A stretch of 64,000 nt of DNA from an uncultured Pelagibacteraceae bacterium (GTDB taxonomy: Bacteria; Pseudomonadota; Alphaproteobacteria; Pelagibacterales; Pelagibacteraceae), in contig CACISU010000002.1 of NCBI GenBank assembly GCA_902589345.1, positions 1 through 64,000 of the forward strand, read 5' to 3'. Position numbers and translations under genes: made by a program. The notes beneath the pieces were generated by a model. It did no database searches and was not told where the DNA came from. It was given only the letters and a program-made list of their open reading frames with translations. How positions within the stretch are numbered: position 1 is the stretch's first letter; each line of letters opens with the position of its first letter. Positions 42,310 to 51,249 of the stretch are shown here, in pieces.

Positions 42310-44961
42310 ATGGAACATTTATTTTTAACTCTACTTGTTATAATTATGATAGTTGCATTGGCATCAGGTTTCCCTGTTGCTTTTGCATTACCAGGATCTG
42401 CTATTATTTCAATTGGAGCTGCTGCCTTTTTTGGATATCTTTTTGAAGGAGATGCAGGTGCATATTATGCAACCGATGGACCAATAGAATGGTTAACAGC
42501 AGGGATTACAAATTTCAGGAGTAATTATTGGGATGTAGAAACTGATACTTTAATTGCAATTCCTCTGTTTATATTTATGGGAATAATGTTGCAAAAATCT
42601 AAAATTGCAGAAGATCTTTTGGTAACGATGGGTCAATTGTTTGGCCCTATACCTGGAGGACTTGGAATTTCAGTAATTTTTGTTGGTGCATTACTTGCGG
42701 CAACTACTGGAATAGTTGGGGCAACCGTAATTGCTATGGGCTTAATTTCACTACCTACCATGTTAAATAACAAATACGATAGAAGTCTCGCAAGTGGAAT
42801 TGTTTGTTCATCTGGAACACTAGGCCAAATTATACCACCATCAATTGTTTTAATTATTATTGCTGACCAATTAGCTAGCGCTGCCGATGTAGCAAATACA
42901 ATGAGACAGGCAGACTATAAACTATTAACTGGTGATTTTAACATGCCTGGTGAGTTTAGAGTAGGTTCTACTAGTGCTGGAGATATGTTCCTTGGAGCAT
43001 TATTACCTGGACTAGTATTAGTTGGATTATACATGTTATATGTATTCATATATGCAAGATTAAATCCTAAAGCAGCTCCTCCAGTTCCATTCAAAGGTCA
43101 ATTTGATTTTAAATTTTGGATGAAAGTTATAATGGTAATAATTCCACCACTTGCATTAATATTTGCAGTTCTTGGATCTATATTAATGGGAATAGCAACG
43201 GTAAACCAAGCTGGTTCTATTGGCGCTATAGGGGCAACTATAATGGCGGGTTACCGTCTTCACAAAGGTAAAAAAGATGCTTATTATCCTTTGATAATAA
43301 CAGTTGTAGCTTTAATTCCTATTTTTATATTATCAAAAAATTTTAATTTAAACATTAAAGCTGTAGAAACTAGAAACTTAGGAGCAATTTTAGTTACAGG
43401 TTTTTTTACTATAGTTTTTTTAACAGGTATCATTTGGAGTTTTTGGAGATCTTATAAAGTTGATAATGTCCTAAAAGAAGTTGTTACAGAGACTTGTGTA
43501 ACAACATCTATGGTATTTATAATTCTTCTTGGAGCTGCCATGTTAACGTCAGGTTTTAGAGCTTTTGGTGGTGAGGAATTAGTAAGAGATTTTTTACAGG
43601 ATTTACCAGGTGGATTTTGGACTCAATTTATTGTCGTGATGGCAGTAATATTTTTATTAGGTTTTTTTCTTGATTTTATTGAAATCGCAGTAGTTGTTGT
43701 TCCAATTATTGCTCCAATATTGTTAGCTGAAACAGGAGCAAATGTTAGCGCGATTTGGCTAGGAGTAATGATAGGAGTAAATTTACAAACATCTTTTTTA
43801 ACTCCCCCATTTGGTTTTGCTTTGTTTTATTTAAAAGGAGTTGCACCAAAATTTATTACTACTTTAAATATCTGGAAAGGCGTTGTTCCCTTTATAGTAC
43901 TACAATTAATAGGACTTGGAATTGTAGGTTTTTATCCATCTCTAGTAAATTATTTACCTGCTAGAACATATTTGACGTCTCATGTGGCTCCTCCTCCAAT
44001 GAATCCTAAACTTCAACATTGTTTACAAGAATATAAATTTGATATTTACAATAATGAAGAACAAAAAATCAAAGCTGCTATAAAAGATTTTGAACAACTA
44101 GTTCCTTCTAATCTTCCCATTGATAAACTAGATATTTTTGATGAACATTTTGAGAATGCACTAGGTACTTTTTCTTTAGTTAAAAAGCTTCAAAAAACAG
44201 AGAAAGAGTATGACTTATTTGCTGAAGACTATAGAGATCTTCACTTTAGTGTAAGAAAAAAACAAAAAAAGATTAGGAAAATAGATAATAAAATAGAAAA
44301 ATTAAAATCAGAAATTAGAAGATTAGAAAAAGACAAAGTGTCTCAAAAAAATAAAATTGAACTTAAGATCGAAGATTATCAGTTAGAAATTGATGAAATA
44401 AAAAAACAAATTCCAGAAAATTGGGCATCAAAAAATAAAGAATTTGAAATTATTAAGAAAGCTAAAAATACACAAACAAAAAGATATAAAAAGAATGTAG
44501 ATGAGGCATATGATAATTTAGATCAAATTGCTACGTTTATAAAAGATCATGAAAAACTAAATGAACTTTCTCCAGATATTAATAATTTAAGAATAGATAT
44601 TAATAATGAAAATTATAAAAATTCAATCTCAATTATAGATAGTCTATTTGAGAAGTTTGGGGAAATTTCAGGTACAGAAGAACTTGCTAATAGACTTGAT
44701 GATTTATATTCTTTACTTGATAGTGAAGAAATAGAAAAAAATAAAATTTTAGATGCAAGCTCAGAAGCATTAAATTTATTTGATAAAGAAGTAAAATGGA
44801 GAAAAGATGCTTCACAAAATTTACTACCAAAACTTGAAAAATATAATTTAATTATAAAGAATAATATAGGTCTAAGATTACAGTCACGTTTAACAAAAGA
44901 ACAAGCTAAATTTGTTGCAAGTTGTAACTCCATTCATCGTGATATATCTTTAAATTTCTAA
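42310..44961 (+). CDS. TRAP large permease subunit (DctM) with long coiled-coil C-terminal tail
   Basis: An 883-residue protein. The first ~553 residues are a DctM membrane domain (LASGFPVAFALPGSAIIS, ETDTLIAIPLFIFMGIML, CSSGTLGQIIPPSIVLIII, DFIEIAVVVVPIIAPILL, NLQTSFLTPPFGFALFYLKG). The last ~330 are soluble and highly charged, with heptad-like stretches (KIRKIDNKIEKLKSEIRRLEK) typical of coiled coils. Typical DctM proteins are 420-640 residues. The tail is in frame with no frameshift. It belongs with dctP and dctQ upstream. Confidence 0.92.
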   Translation: MEHLFLTLLVIIMIVALASGFPVAFALPGSAIISIGAAAFFGYLFEGDAGAYYATDGPIEWLTAGITNFRSNYWDVETDTLIAIPLFIFMGIMLQKSKIAEDLLVTMGQLFGPIPGGLGISVIFVGALLAATTGIVGATVIAMGLISLPTMLNNKYDRSLASGIVCSSGTLGQIIPPSIVLIIIADQLASAADVANTMRQADYKLLTGDFNMPGEFRVGSTSAGDMFLGALLPGLVLVGLYMLYVFIYARLNPKAAPPVPFKGQFDFKFWMKVIMVIIPPLALIFAVLGSILMGIATVNQAGSIGAIGATIMAGYRLHKGKKDAYYPLIITVVALIPIFILSKNFNLNIKAVETRNLGAILVTGFFTIVFLTGIIWSFWRSYKVDNVLKEVVTETCVTTSMVFIILLGAAMLTSGFRAFGGEELVRDFLQDLPGGFWTQFIVVMAVIFLLGFFLDFIEIAVVVVPIIAPILLAETGANVSAIWLGVMIGVNLQTSFLTPPFGFALFYLKGVAPKFITTLNIWKGVVPFIVLQLIGLGIVGFYPSLVNYLPARTYLTSHVAPPPMNPKLQHCLQEYKFDIYNNEEQKIKAAIKDFEQLVPSNLPIDKLDIFDEHFENALGTFSLVKKLQKTEKEYDLFAEDYRDLHFSVRKKQKKIRKIDNKIEKLKSEIRRLEKDKVSQKNKIELKIEDYQLEIDEIKKQIPENWASKNKEFEIIKKAKNTQTKRYKKNVDEAYDNLDQIATFIKDHEKLNELSPDINNLRIDINNENYKNSISIIDSLFEKFGEISGTEELANRLDDLYSLLDSEEIEKNKILDASSEALNLFDKEVKWRKDASQNLLPKLEKYNLIIKNNIGLRLQSRLTKEQAKFVASCNSIHRDISLNF

Positions 44962-44971
44962 TTTAAAATAA

Positions 44972-46189
44972 ATGGAAAAAAATATTTTGCCGATCAAAAA
45001 AGCGGTGTTAATTTTTTTTGTATTTGCATGTGGATATTTTATATCTGCACTTTTAAGAGCAATTACAGCAACCTTATCTCCTTTGTTAACTTCAGAATTC
45101 AATTTAACAGCTGGAGATTTAGGATTATTAGCTGGAGGTTATTTTTTAGGTTTTGCTTCAATGCAGATACCTCTTGGATATTTACTAGATAAGCATGGAC
45201 CTAAAAAAATTGTTTCTTCGTTCTTATTAATTGCAATAATTGGTACAACAGCTTTTTCTTTAGCCGAAAGTTTTGCTGGCTTACTAATATCAAGAATTTT
45301 AATTGGAGTTGGTGTAAGCGCATGTTTAATGGGTCCTTTAACAGGATACAGAATTTGGTTTGCTGATGAATATCAACAAAGAGCAAATGCTTGGATGTTA
45401 ATGATACTTTCAATGGGTTTTGTTTTTTCAACACTACCAGTTCAAATTCTATTGCCAATTATTGGGTGGAGATGGATTTTTAGTGGAATAGCTATTTTAA
45501 TATTAATTATTATACTTTTAACATTACTTTTTATTCCTCATTGGAAAAATAAAATTAATAATGATCAAAAAAAAAATAATGGATCATTATCTGACGTTTG
45601 GAAAAATAAATTTTTTATTAGTACAATTCCTCTTGGTTTATTTAATTACGGAGGAATGATTGCAATCCAGACTTTATGGGCAGGTCCATGGATGGTAAGA
45701 ATTTCTGGTTATACACCTTTAGAAAGTGCAACAGGACTATTTTGGATAAATGGAACTATGTTGGTATCTTTTTTTATTTTTGGCTACATTTTACCTAAAA
45801 TTACAAAACTTGGTTTTAAAACGATGAAATTAATGAAGATTGGACTGCCAATTAGTTATTTATCGTTACTTGTTATTATTATTTCTGGTGAAAATGCAGG
45901 AACTATTCACTTTACAATTTATATACTCACTTCAATTGTATTGACACTTACCCAACCTGCTGTGGCGCTATCTTTTCCAACTAATTTAGCTGGTAAATCA
46001 CTTACTTCATTCAATTTACTTATTTTTGTAGGTACTTTTATAATGCAATGGGGAATTGGTTTAGTAATTGACTTGTCTCGATATCTAAAAAATGATGAAA
46101 CTCAGAGTTTTCAAATTTCTTTTACTGTTTATTTAATAATTTGTATTTTAAGTTATTCATATTTTATTATGAAAAATAAAAATGAGTAA
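44972..46189 (+). CDS. MFS transporter
   Basis: A 405-residue major facilitator with 12 predicted helices. The loop 2-3 signature is GYLLDKHGPKKIV (G-x-x-x-D-x-x-G-x-K/R), and SRILIGVGVSACLMGPLTGY fits helix 4. A charged central loop (HWKNKINNDQKKNN) separates the halves. The subfamily and substrate are not clear; position after the TRAP operon hints at organic-acid traffic. Its end overlaps the hydrolase by eight bases. Confidence 0.88.
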   Translation: MEKNILPIKKAVLIFFVFACGYFISALLRAITATLSPLLTSEFNLTAGDLGLLAGGYFLGFASMQIPLGYLLDKHGPKKIVSSFLLIAIIGTTAFSLAESFAGLLISRILIGVGVSACLMGPLTGYRIWFADEYQQRANAWMLMILSMGFVFSTLPVQILLPIIGWRWIFSGIAILILIIILLTLLFIPHWKNKINNDQKKNNGSLSDVWKNKFFISTIPLGLFNYGGMIAIQTLWAGPWMVRISGYTPLESATGLFWINGTMLVSFFIFGYILPKITKLGFKTMKLMKIGLPISYLSLLVIIISGENAGTIHFTIYILTSIVLTLTQPAVALSFPTNLAGKSLTSFNLLIFVGTFIMQWGIGLVIDLSRYLKNDETQSFQISFTVYLIICILSYSYFIMKNKNE

Positions 46190-46997
46190 AAAAAGCATGT
46201 ATAATTTATTTCTAGTTGGTTTAGTTTTACTAGTCTATTTATCGGTTACATTTGGTTTATATATTTATCAGAGAAGTCTTTTGTATCATCCAATAGAAAA
46301 TAATTATTACGGTGATAAAATGACTGTAGAAGTTAAAAAAGTTAAAATTTCAACAGAAGATAATATTGAACTTTTAGCATGGTATCATAAAAAAGATATT
46401 AAAAGATTTAAAACCATTCTTTACCTCCATGGTAATGCAGGCTCATTAGAAAATAGAATCCATAAAATTAATCACTTTAATAATATAGATATTAATTTTT
46501 TATTACTTGCTTGGAGAGGATTTAGCAATAACCCAGGAAAACCAACCGAACAAGGTCTTTACATAGATGCAAGGAGTGCAGTTAAATGGTTAATTAATGA
46601 GGGAGTCAAAGAAGAAAATATAATTATTTATGGTGAATCTCTCGGAACAGGAGTCGCAACTGAAATTGCACAAAATAAAAAATTTGCAGGTGTAATATTA
46701 GAATCACCTTTTACTTCAATGATAGCAGCAGCTAAATCTAAATATCCAATTTTTCCTATTAAACTACTTCTTAAAGATAAATATGAAAGTGACAAAAAAA
46801 TAAAAAATATCAATTCTCCTATTTTAATTATGCATGGTGAAATAGATAAAATAGTTCCATTTTGGATGGGGAAAAAAATGTTTGAACTTGCAAATGAACC
46901 TAAGTATTCTTATTTCTCAAAATTTGACGACCATATGATGGAATTTGATAAGGACTTGCTAAGTTCAATTAAATCTTTCATTAATAGTTTAAATTAG
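46182..46997 (+). CDS. Alpha/beta hydrolase (BEM46/ABHD13-like)
   Basis: A 271-residue membrane-anchored hydrolase: one N-terminal helix (about 8-28), then YQRSLLYHP typical of the BEM46 branch, oxyanion region LYLHGNAGSLENR, nucleophile elbow IIYGESLGTGVA with Ser, HGEIDKIVP with the acid residue, and DDHMMEF with the catalytic His. The substrate is unknown; acyl esters or thioesters are typical. Its start overlaps the MFS gene. Confidence 0.88.
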   Translation: MSKKSMYNLFLVGLVLLVYLSVTFGLYIYQRSLLYHPIENNYYGDKMTVEVKKVKISTEDNIELLAWYHKKDIKRFKTILYLHGNAGSLENRIHKINHFNNIDINFLLLAWRGFSNNPGKPTEQGLYIDARSAVKWLINEGVKEENIIIYGESLGTGVATEIAQNKKFAGVILESPFTSMIAAAKSKYPIFPIKLLLKDKYESDKKIKNINSPILIMHGEIDKIVPFWMGKKMFELANEPKYSYFSKFDDHMMEFDKDLLSSIKSFINSLN

Positions 46998-47047
46998 GTC
47001 ACAATTTAAACAAATACTCTTCAGAATCTTAAATTATATTAATTAAT

Positions 47048-47605
47048 ATGAGAATATTTTTTACATTATTTATATTATTAGTTATCTCATCATCAGCAAA
47101 CTCAGAAAATAATTATTTTCAAGATGAATATTTTTATATTGGAAAGATGGATTCCTATAATAAAGATTTTACCTTGTATTTTAAAACTAGACAAAAATCA
47201 GTTTTAGCAAAGGGTGAGAATTATAATTATATTACAGATTATCCCCAAGATCTTTACATCTATAATAATAAAACAAAAACAGAAAAACCTTTAATTTCAT
47301 ACGAGTGGTTTCCAAGTAGTGCAAAACAAATATTAAGAAATTATAACTTTCCTGTATTTCCTGAGGATTTTGCTTATTATTTGTTAAGTGACAACAATAC
47401 TTTAATAATGGTAAGTGCAATGAAAAATGTAAATAAAAACTTACAGTTTGATATTAAAAAAAAAAAACTAAAAATATTTGATAAAACTGGAAAGTTGGAT
47501 TTTGTTATTTCAACCTATGCTAAAAATTGTGGATACAGTAGTCTAAATGAAAAATATAAATGTAAAATTTATAAACCTCTTATTTCTAATAATTTAATTA
47601 ATTAG
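47048..47605 (+). CDS. Exported protein of unknown function (185 aa)
   Basis: A 185-residue protein with a signal peptide (about 1-19, ending SSSANS). The mature part is rich in Tyr, Asn and Lys and looks beta-strand rich; two Cys lie near the C-terminus (KNCGYSSLNEKYKCKIY), 12 residues apart, and could form a periplasmic disulfide. I recognise no family. Its end overlaps the convergent ftsY stop by eight bases. Confidence 0.65.
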   Translation: MRIFFTLFILLVISSSANSENNYFQDEYFYIGKMDSYNKDFTLYFKTRQKSVLAKGENYNYITDYPQDLYIYNNKTKTEKPLISYEWFPSSAKQILRNYNFPVFPEDFAYYLLSDNNTLIMVSAMKNVNKNLQFDIKKKKLKIFDKTGKLDFVISTYAKNCGYSSLNEKYKCKIYKPLISNNLIN

Positions 47606-48515
47606 ATACAACAAAAGCATCTGCAAATTGTTCTGCTTTAAAGATTTGTAAATCATCTTCTTTTTCTCCTAAACCAAGCGCAATGATTGGCAATTTATAT
47701 TTTTTTGCAATTGCAATTAAAATACCTCCCTTTGCAGTTCCATCTAATTTTGTCATAACTAATCCTGTAATTGGAATTATTTTATTAAATTCTTCAACTT
47801 GATTAATTACATTTTGTCCTGAAGTTGCATCTAAAACCAACAATACTTCATGAGGGGCATTAGGATCAATTTTTTTAGTTACATTTGCAATTTTTTTGTA
47901 CTCTTCCATTAAGTTTTTTTTATTTTGTAATCTTCCTGCAGTATCTATTAAAACATGAGTAAATTTTTTTTTTATAGCTTCATCAACTGCTTTGTAAGCT
48001 ACAGAAGCAGGATCTGACCCTTGAGAAGATTTAATTATATCTACGTCAATTTTCTTTGCCCAATTCTCTAATTGTTCTATTGCAGCAGCTCTAAATGTAT
48101 CTGATGCTGAAAAAATAACTTTATTACTATTAGATTTTAAAATTTTTCCCATCTTTCCTATTGTAGTAGTTTTTCCTACTCCATTAACTCCCGATACAAG
48201 AATAGCACTTAAATCATTTTTATTTTTAAAAAAATTTTCATTTTCTAATGGGGACATTAAATCAATAATATATTTTTTAAGTATTGAGTTAATTTCATCA
48301 ACTTTATTTTTACCAGGATCAATTTTTTTTTCTGCAATTATATTTTTAATTTCTTCTGATGACGCAACCCCAACATCAGATTGAATCAAAAAATCCTCAA
48401 TTTCACTCAATGTTTTGTCATCAATTTCTTTTTTTATAATTATTTCTTTTAACCCCGATGTAAAAGTAGAAGCACTTTTTTTAAAACCAATTTTAAATTT
48501 TTCAAAAATTCCCAT
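47598..48515 (-). CDS. ftsY: Signal recognition particle receptor FtsY
   Basis: A 305-residue SRP receptor GTPase. G1 GVNGVGKTTTIGKMGK, the DTFRAAAIEQL block, G3 DTAGRLQNK, G4 TKLDGTAKGG and GLGEKEDDLQIF are all present. The N-terminal acidic A domain of E. coli FtsY is absent, as is usual in Alphaproteobacteria. It shares one base with dapF. Ffh, its partner, is encoded 1 kb away on the other strand. Confidence 0.98.
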   Translation of the reverse strand: MGIFEKFKIGFKKSASTFTSGLKEIIIKKEIDDKTLSEIEDFLIQSDVGVASSEEIKNIIAEKKIDPGKNKVDEINSILKKYIIDLMSPLENENFFKNKNDLSAILVSGVNGVGKTTTIGKMGKILKSNSNKVIFSASDTFRAAAIEQLENWAKKIDVDIIKSSQGSDPASVAYKAVDEAIKKKFTHVLIDTAGRLQNKKNLMEEYKKIANVTKKIDPNAPHEVLLVLDATSGQNVINQVEEFNKIIPITGLVMTKLDGTAKGGILIAIAKKYKLPIIALGLGEKEDDLQIFKAEQFADAFVVSN

Positions 48516-49339
48516 TAAATTTTTATTTCAATTGGATTTATATCTGAAACAGGTCCGCTCATTAAAATATTTTCACTTTTATCTATAAAAATTGATAGTT
48601 TTCCTAACTCAAACTCTATTTCAGTTTTATTTTTTATTTTGCCATTTATTTTCGCAGCGTAAGCTGTTGCACACGCAGCTGTACCACAAGCCTTTGTTAG
48701 TCCAGCACCTCTCTCCCATACTTTTACTTTGATATTACTTTCGTTAATTATTTTCGCTAAAGTTACATTACATTTTTCAGGAAATAATTTATCATTTTCA
48801 ATTTCTGGGCCAATTTTTTCTAAATTAAAATCCTCTATATTTTTTATAAAAAATATAATATGTGGATTTCCAACATTTATTGCTGTGCCACCAAAATATT
48901 TATTATTATTTTTATCAATAATTTTATAATTTAAATTAATAGTATTTAATTCTTTTGATAGTGGAATTTCATTCCATTTAGTTTTTGCTGGACCAATGTT
49001 TGTTTCCACCAATTTTTCTCCTAAAATTTTTGATTCTAAATTTCCAGATTCTGTTCCAAGTATAATTTTATCCTTATTCATCTCTTTTGATAAAAAATAA
49101 GCTACACATCTTGTTCCATTTCCACACGCACCAGAACTACCTCCATCTGAATTATAAAATTCGATATCAGCATCAGTATTTTTGTTTTTTCTTATAAAAA
49201 TAAGTTGATCACAGCCAATAAAATTTCTGTTACATATTTTTTTGATTTGATCATTGGTCAACGCAAATTGACTATTTCGTTGATCAATTATTACGAAGTC
49301 ATTTCCTAAGCCATCCATTTTTAACGCTTTGAATTCCAT
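48515..49339 (-). CDS. dapF: Diaminopimelate epimerase
   Basis: A 274-residue DapF, which converts LL- to meso-diaminopimelate for lysine and peptidoglycan. The two catalytic cysteines are in SSGACGNGTRC and TKACGTAACA, and the MDGLGNDFVIID start is canonical. It is divergent from ffh across 157 bases that hold the structured RNA. Confidence 0.98.
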   Translation of the reverse strand: MEFKALKMDGLGNDFVIIDQRNSQFALTNDQIKKICNRNFIGCDQLIFIRKNKNTDADIEFYNSDGGSSGACGNGTRCVAYFLSKEMNKDKIILGTESGNLESKILGEKLVETNIGPAKTKWNEIPLSKELNTINLNYKIIDKNNNKYFGGTAINVGNPHIIFFIKNIEDFNLEKIGPEIENDKLFPEKCNVTLAKIINESNIKVKVWERGAGLTKACGTAACATAYAAKINGKIKNKTEIEFELGKLSIFIDKSENILMSGPVSDINPIEIKI

Positions 49340-49389
49340 ATAATAATACTTAACTTATTTATTGACTTTTTGAACCTCTATTATAGTTT

Positions 49390-49479
49390 ATCGCAGTTTC
49401 CGCAAAATAAGCAATTTGCGGTGTCTTTGGCAACAAAGAGATCGACACCAGTCTGCGAGGGTTCGCCCACTGGTGCGAT
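49390..49479 (+). ncRNA. Structured RNA leader upstream of ffh
   Basis: A closing stem ATCGCA (49390-49395) with TGCGAT (49474-49479) encloses three hairpins. P1: CCGCAAA (49400-49406) with TTTGCGG (49415-49421). P2: GTC/GAC plus CTTTG (49425-49429) with CAAAG (49434-49438), GCAA tetraloop. P3: CCAGT (49448-49452) with ACTGG (49469-49473), topped by GGG-TTCG-CCC (49459-49468). A possible -10 (TATTAT or TATAGT, 49379-49387) lies just upstream. No terminator precedes the ffh ATG, so it looks like a 5' leader. From memory, a Pelagibacter RNA candidate upstream of ffh has been published; I cannot verify identity. Confidence 0.8.
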
Positions 49480-49496
49480 AGCTGCTGGATAGAATT

Positions 49497-50855
49497 ATGT
49501 TTGAAAATTTGACAACTAAATTTGAAGAAGTTTTTTCTTCTCTAAAAAAAACACCTTCGCTTGATGAAAAACAAGTTGATGAAGGATTAAGAGGTATTAG
49601 GCAAGCTTTATTAGAAGCAGATGTCTCATTAGATGTAGCAAAAAAATTTATTGAAAATGTTAAACCAAAAGCCTTAGGTCAAGAAATAATTAGATCTACC
49701 TCACCAGGACAGATGGTAGTTAAAGTAGTTTATGACGAATTAGTAAAACTCCTTGGCGAAAATAGTCAGGATATTAATTTAAATGCAGTTCCACCTGTTC
49801 CAATGATGTTAGTAGGGTTACAGGGATCAGGAAAGACAACTACAACTGCAAAATTGGCAAAATTTTTAGAAAAAAATAAAAAGAAGAAAATTATGATGGT
49901 TAGTCTTGACGTTTATAGACCTGCAGCACAAGAACAACTTAAATCTCTTGGAGAACAAAATAATATTTTAACATTACCTATAATTGAGGGACAATTGCCA
50001 GAAGATATTTGCAGAAGAGCAATTAGTGCTGCAAACCTTAATGGTGCAGAGGTAATTTTATTTGATACAGCTGGAAGAACTCAAATTGATCTTCAGATGA
50101 TGAGTGAAATTAAACAAATAGAAAGCATAATTAAACCAACAGAAACATTTCTTGTTGCGGATTCTTTAACAGGACAAGTTGCAGCAGAAGTAGCTAAAGA
50201 ATTTAAAAATACAGTAAATCTTACTGGTATTATTTTAACAAGAGCAGATGGAGATGCAAGAGGTGGTGCTGCTGTAAGTATGAAATATGTTTCAAATGTT
50301 CCTATTAAGTTTTTAGGTATAGGAGAAAAAATTGAAAATATAGAAATTTTCCATCCTGATAGAATTGCAAATAGAATTCTTGGAATGGGCGATATAGTTT
50401 CTCTTGTTGAAAAAGCATCACAGGATTTAAGTGAAGAAAACATAAAAAAAACTGAAGAAAATTTAAAAAAAGGTAGTTTTTCTATGGAAGACTATTTAAC
50501 TCAATTAAGACAAATGAAAAAAATGGGTGGCATTGAAGGTGTTATGTCTTTTTTGCCCGGTGTATCAAAAATTAAATCACAAATGGATCAATCTGGAATT
50601 GATGAAAAAATAATTACACAAAATGAAGCTGTAATATTATCAATGACAAAAAAAGAAAGAGAAAATCCTAAAATTATAGATGGATCTAGAAAAAAAAGAA
50701 TTGCTAATGGCTCTGGTTCAGACATAGCCACTATCAATAAATTGTTAAAACAATTTAAAATGATGTCAGAAATGATGAAGAAAATGTCAAAAGGAAATAC
50801 CAAAGGGATGGCAGACAAAGGAATTCCGCCAGAACTTTTTAATCAATTAAAATAA
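49497..50855 (+). CDS. ffh: Signal recognition particle protein Ffh
   Basis: A 452-residue SRP54 homologue. The N-terminal helical bundle is followed by the G domain (GLQGSGKTTTTAKLAKFL, DTAGRTQIDLQMM, TRADGDARGGAA, GIGEKIENIEIFHPDRIANRILGMGD) and a methionine-rich M domain that binds signal peptides and SRP RNA (MKKMGGIEGVMSFLPG; MMSEMMKKMSKG). Only a weak GGAT ribosome-binding site stands 6-10 bases before the ATG, directly after the structured leader. rpsP follows 14 bases downstream. Confidence 0.98.
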   Translation: MFENLTTKFEEVFSSLKKTPSLDEKQVDEGLRGIRQALLEADVSLDVAKKFIENVKPKALGQEIIRSTSPGQMVVKVVYDELVKLLGENSQDINLNAVPPVPMMLVGLQGSGKTTTTAKLAKFLEKNKKKKIMMVSLDVYRPAAQEQLKSLGEQNNILTLPIIEGQLPEDICRRAISAANLNGAEVILFDTAGRTQIDLQMMSEIKQIESIIKPTETFLVADSLTGQVAAEVAKEFKNTVNLTGIILTRADGDARGGAAVSMKYVSNVPIKFLGIGEKIENIEIFHPDRIANRILGMGDIVSLVEKASQDLSEENIKKTEENLKKGSFSMEDYLTQLRQMKKMGGIEGVMSFLPGVSKIKSQMDQSGIDEKIITQNEAVILSMTKKERENPKIIDGSRKKRIANGSGSDIATINKLLKQFKMMSEMMKKMSKGNTKGMADKGIPPELFNQLK

Positions 50856-50869
50856 TAAAAGGAGAATAA

Positions 50870-51247
50870 ATGTTAAAACTAAGATTATCTATGGGTGGAA
50901 CAAAAAAAAGACCTGTATATAAAATTGTAGTTGCAGATAGTAGATTTGCAAGAGATGGTAGATTTATTGAAAAATTGGGTTTTTTTAATCCTCTACTACC
51001 AAAAGAAAAAAAAGAAAGAGTTGGTCTTGAATCTGAGAGAATTAAATACTGGTTAAGTCAAGGAGCTCAACCAACAACACGAGTAGCAAGGATTTTAGGA
51101 GAAAATCAAATTATTTCAATGCCAGAAAAAGGAAATAATCCCCAAAAAGCAATACCTAAAAAAGATAGAAAGAAAAAAGACGAGACTGACGCTCCTAAAG
51201 CAGAAGAGAAAAAAGCAGACGCTCCTAAAGCAGAAGAGAAAAAATAA
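50870..51247 (+). CDS. rpsP: 30S ribosomal protein S16
   Basis: A 125-residue S16. The first ~80 residues are the conserved protein ([48 protein letters not shown]). The C-terminal ~40 residues are a Lys/Ala/Glu tail ending in two identical DAPKAEEKK units encoded by a perfect DNA repeat. A good AAGGAG ribosome-binding site precedes the ATG. trmD follows after two bases; rimM, usually between them, is missing. Confidence 0.97.
   Translation: MLKLRLSMGGTKKRPVYKIVVADSRFARDGRFIEKLGFFNPLLPKEKKERVGLESERIKYWLSQGAQPTTRVARILGENQIISMPEKGNNPQKAIPKKDRKKKDETDAPKAEEKKADAPKAEEKK
51188..51244 (+). repeat. Perfect 27-base direct repeat in the rpsP tail
   Basis: The 27 bases at 51188-51214 recur identically at 51218-51244, separated by one GCA codon (period 30). 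Each unit encodes DAPKAEEKK. The repeat is in frame, so gain or loss of a unit would only change tail length. Confidence 0.95.
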
Positions 51248-51249
51248 AT

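Noticed and set aside
49390-49479. SRP (4.5S) RNA gene upstream of ffh
   Set aside because: The conserved SRP helix-8 sequence (GGAAGGAAGCAGCC type with its symmetric and asymmetric loops) is absent, and the element is multi-branched rather than one long hairpin.
51188-51244. CRISPR-like repeat
   Set aside because: Only two units, in frame inside rpsP, with a one-codon spacer; it is a coding tandem duplication.
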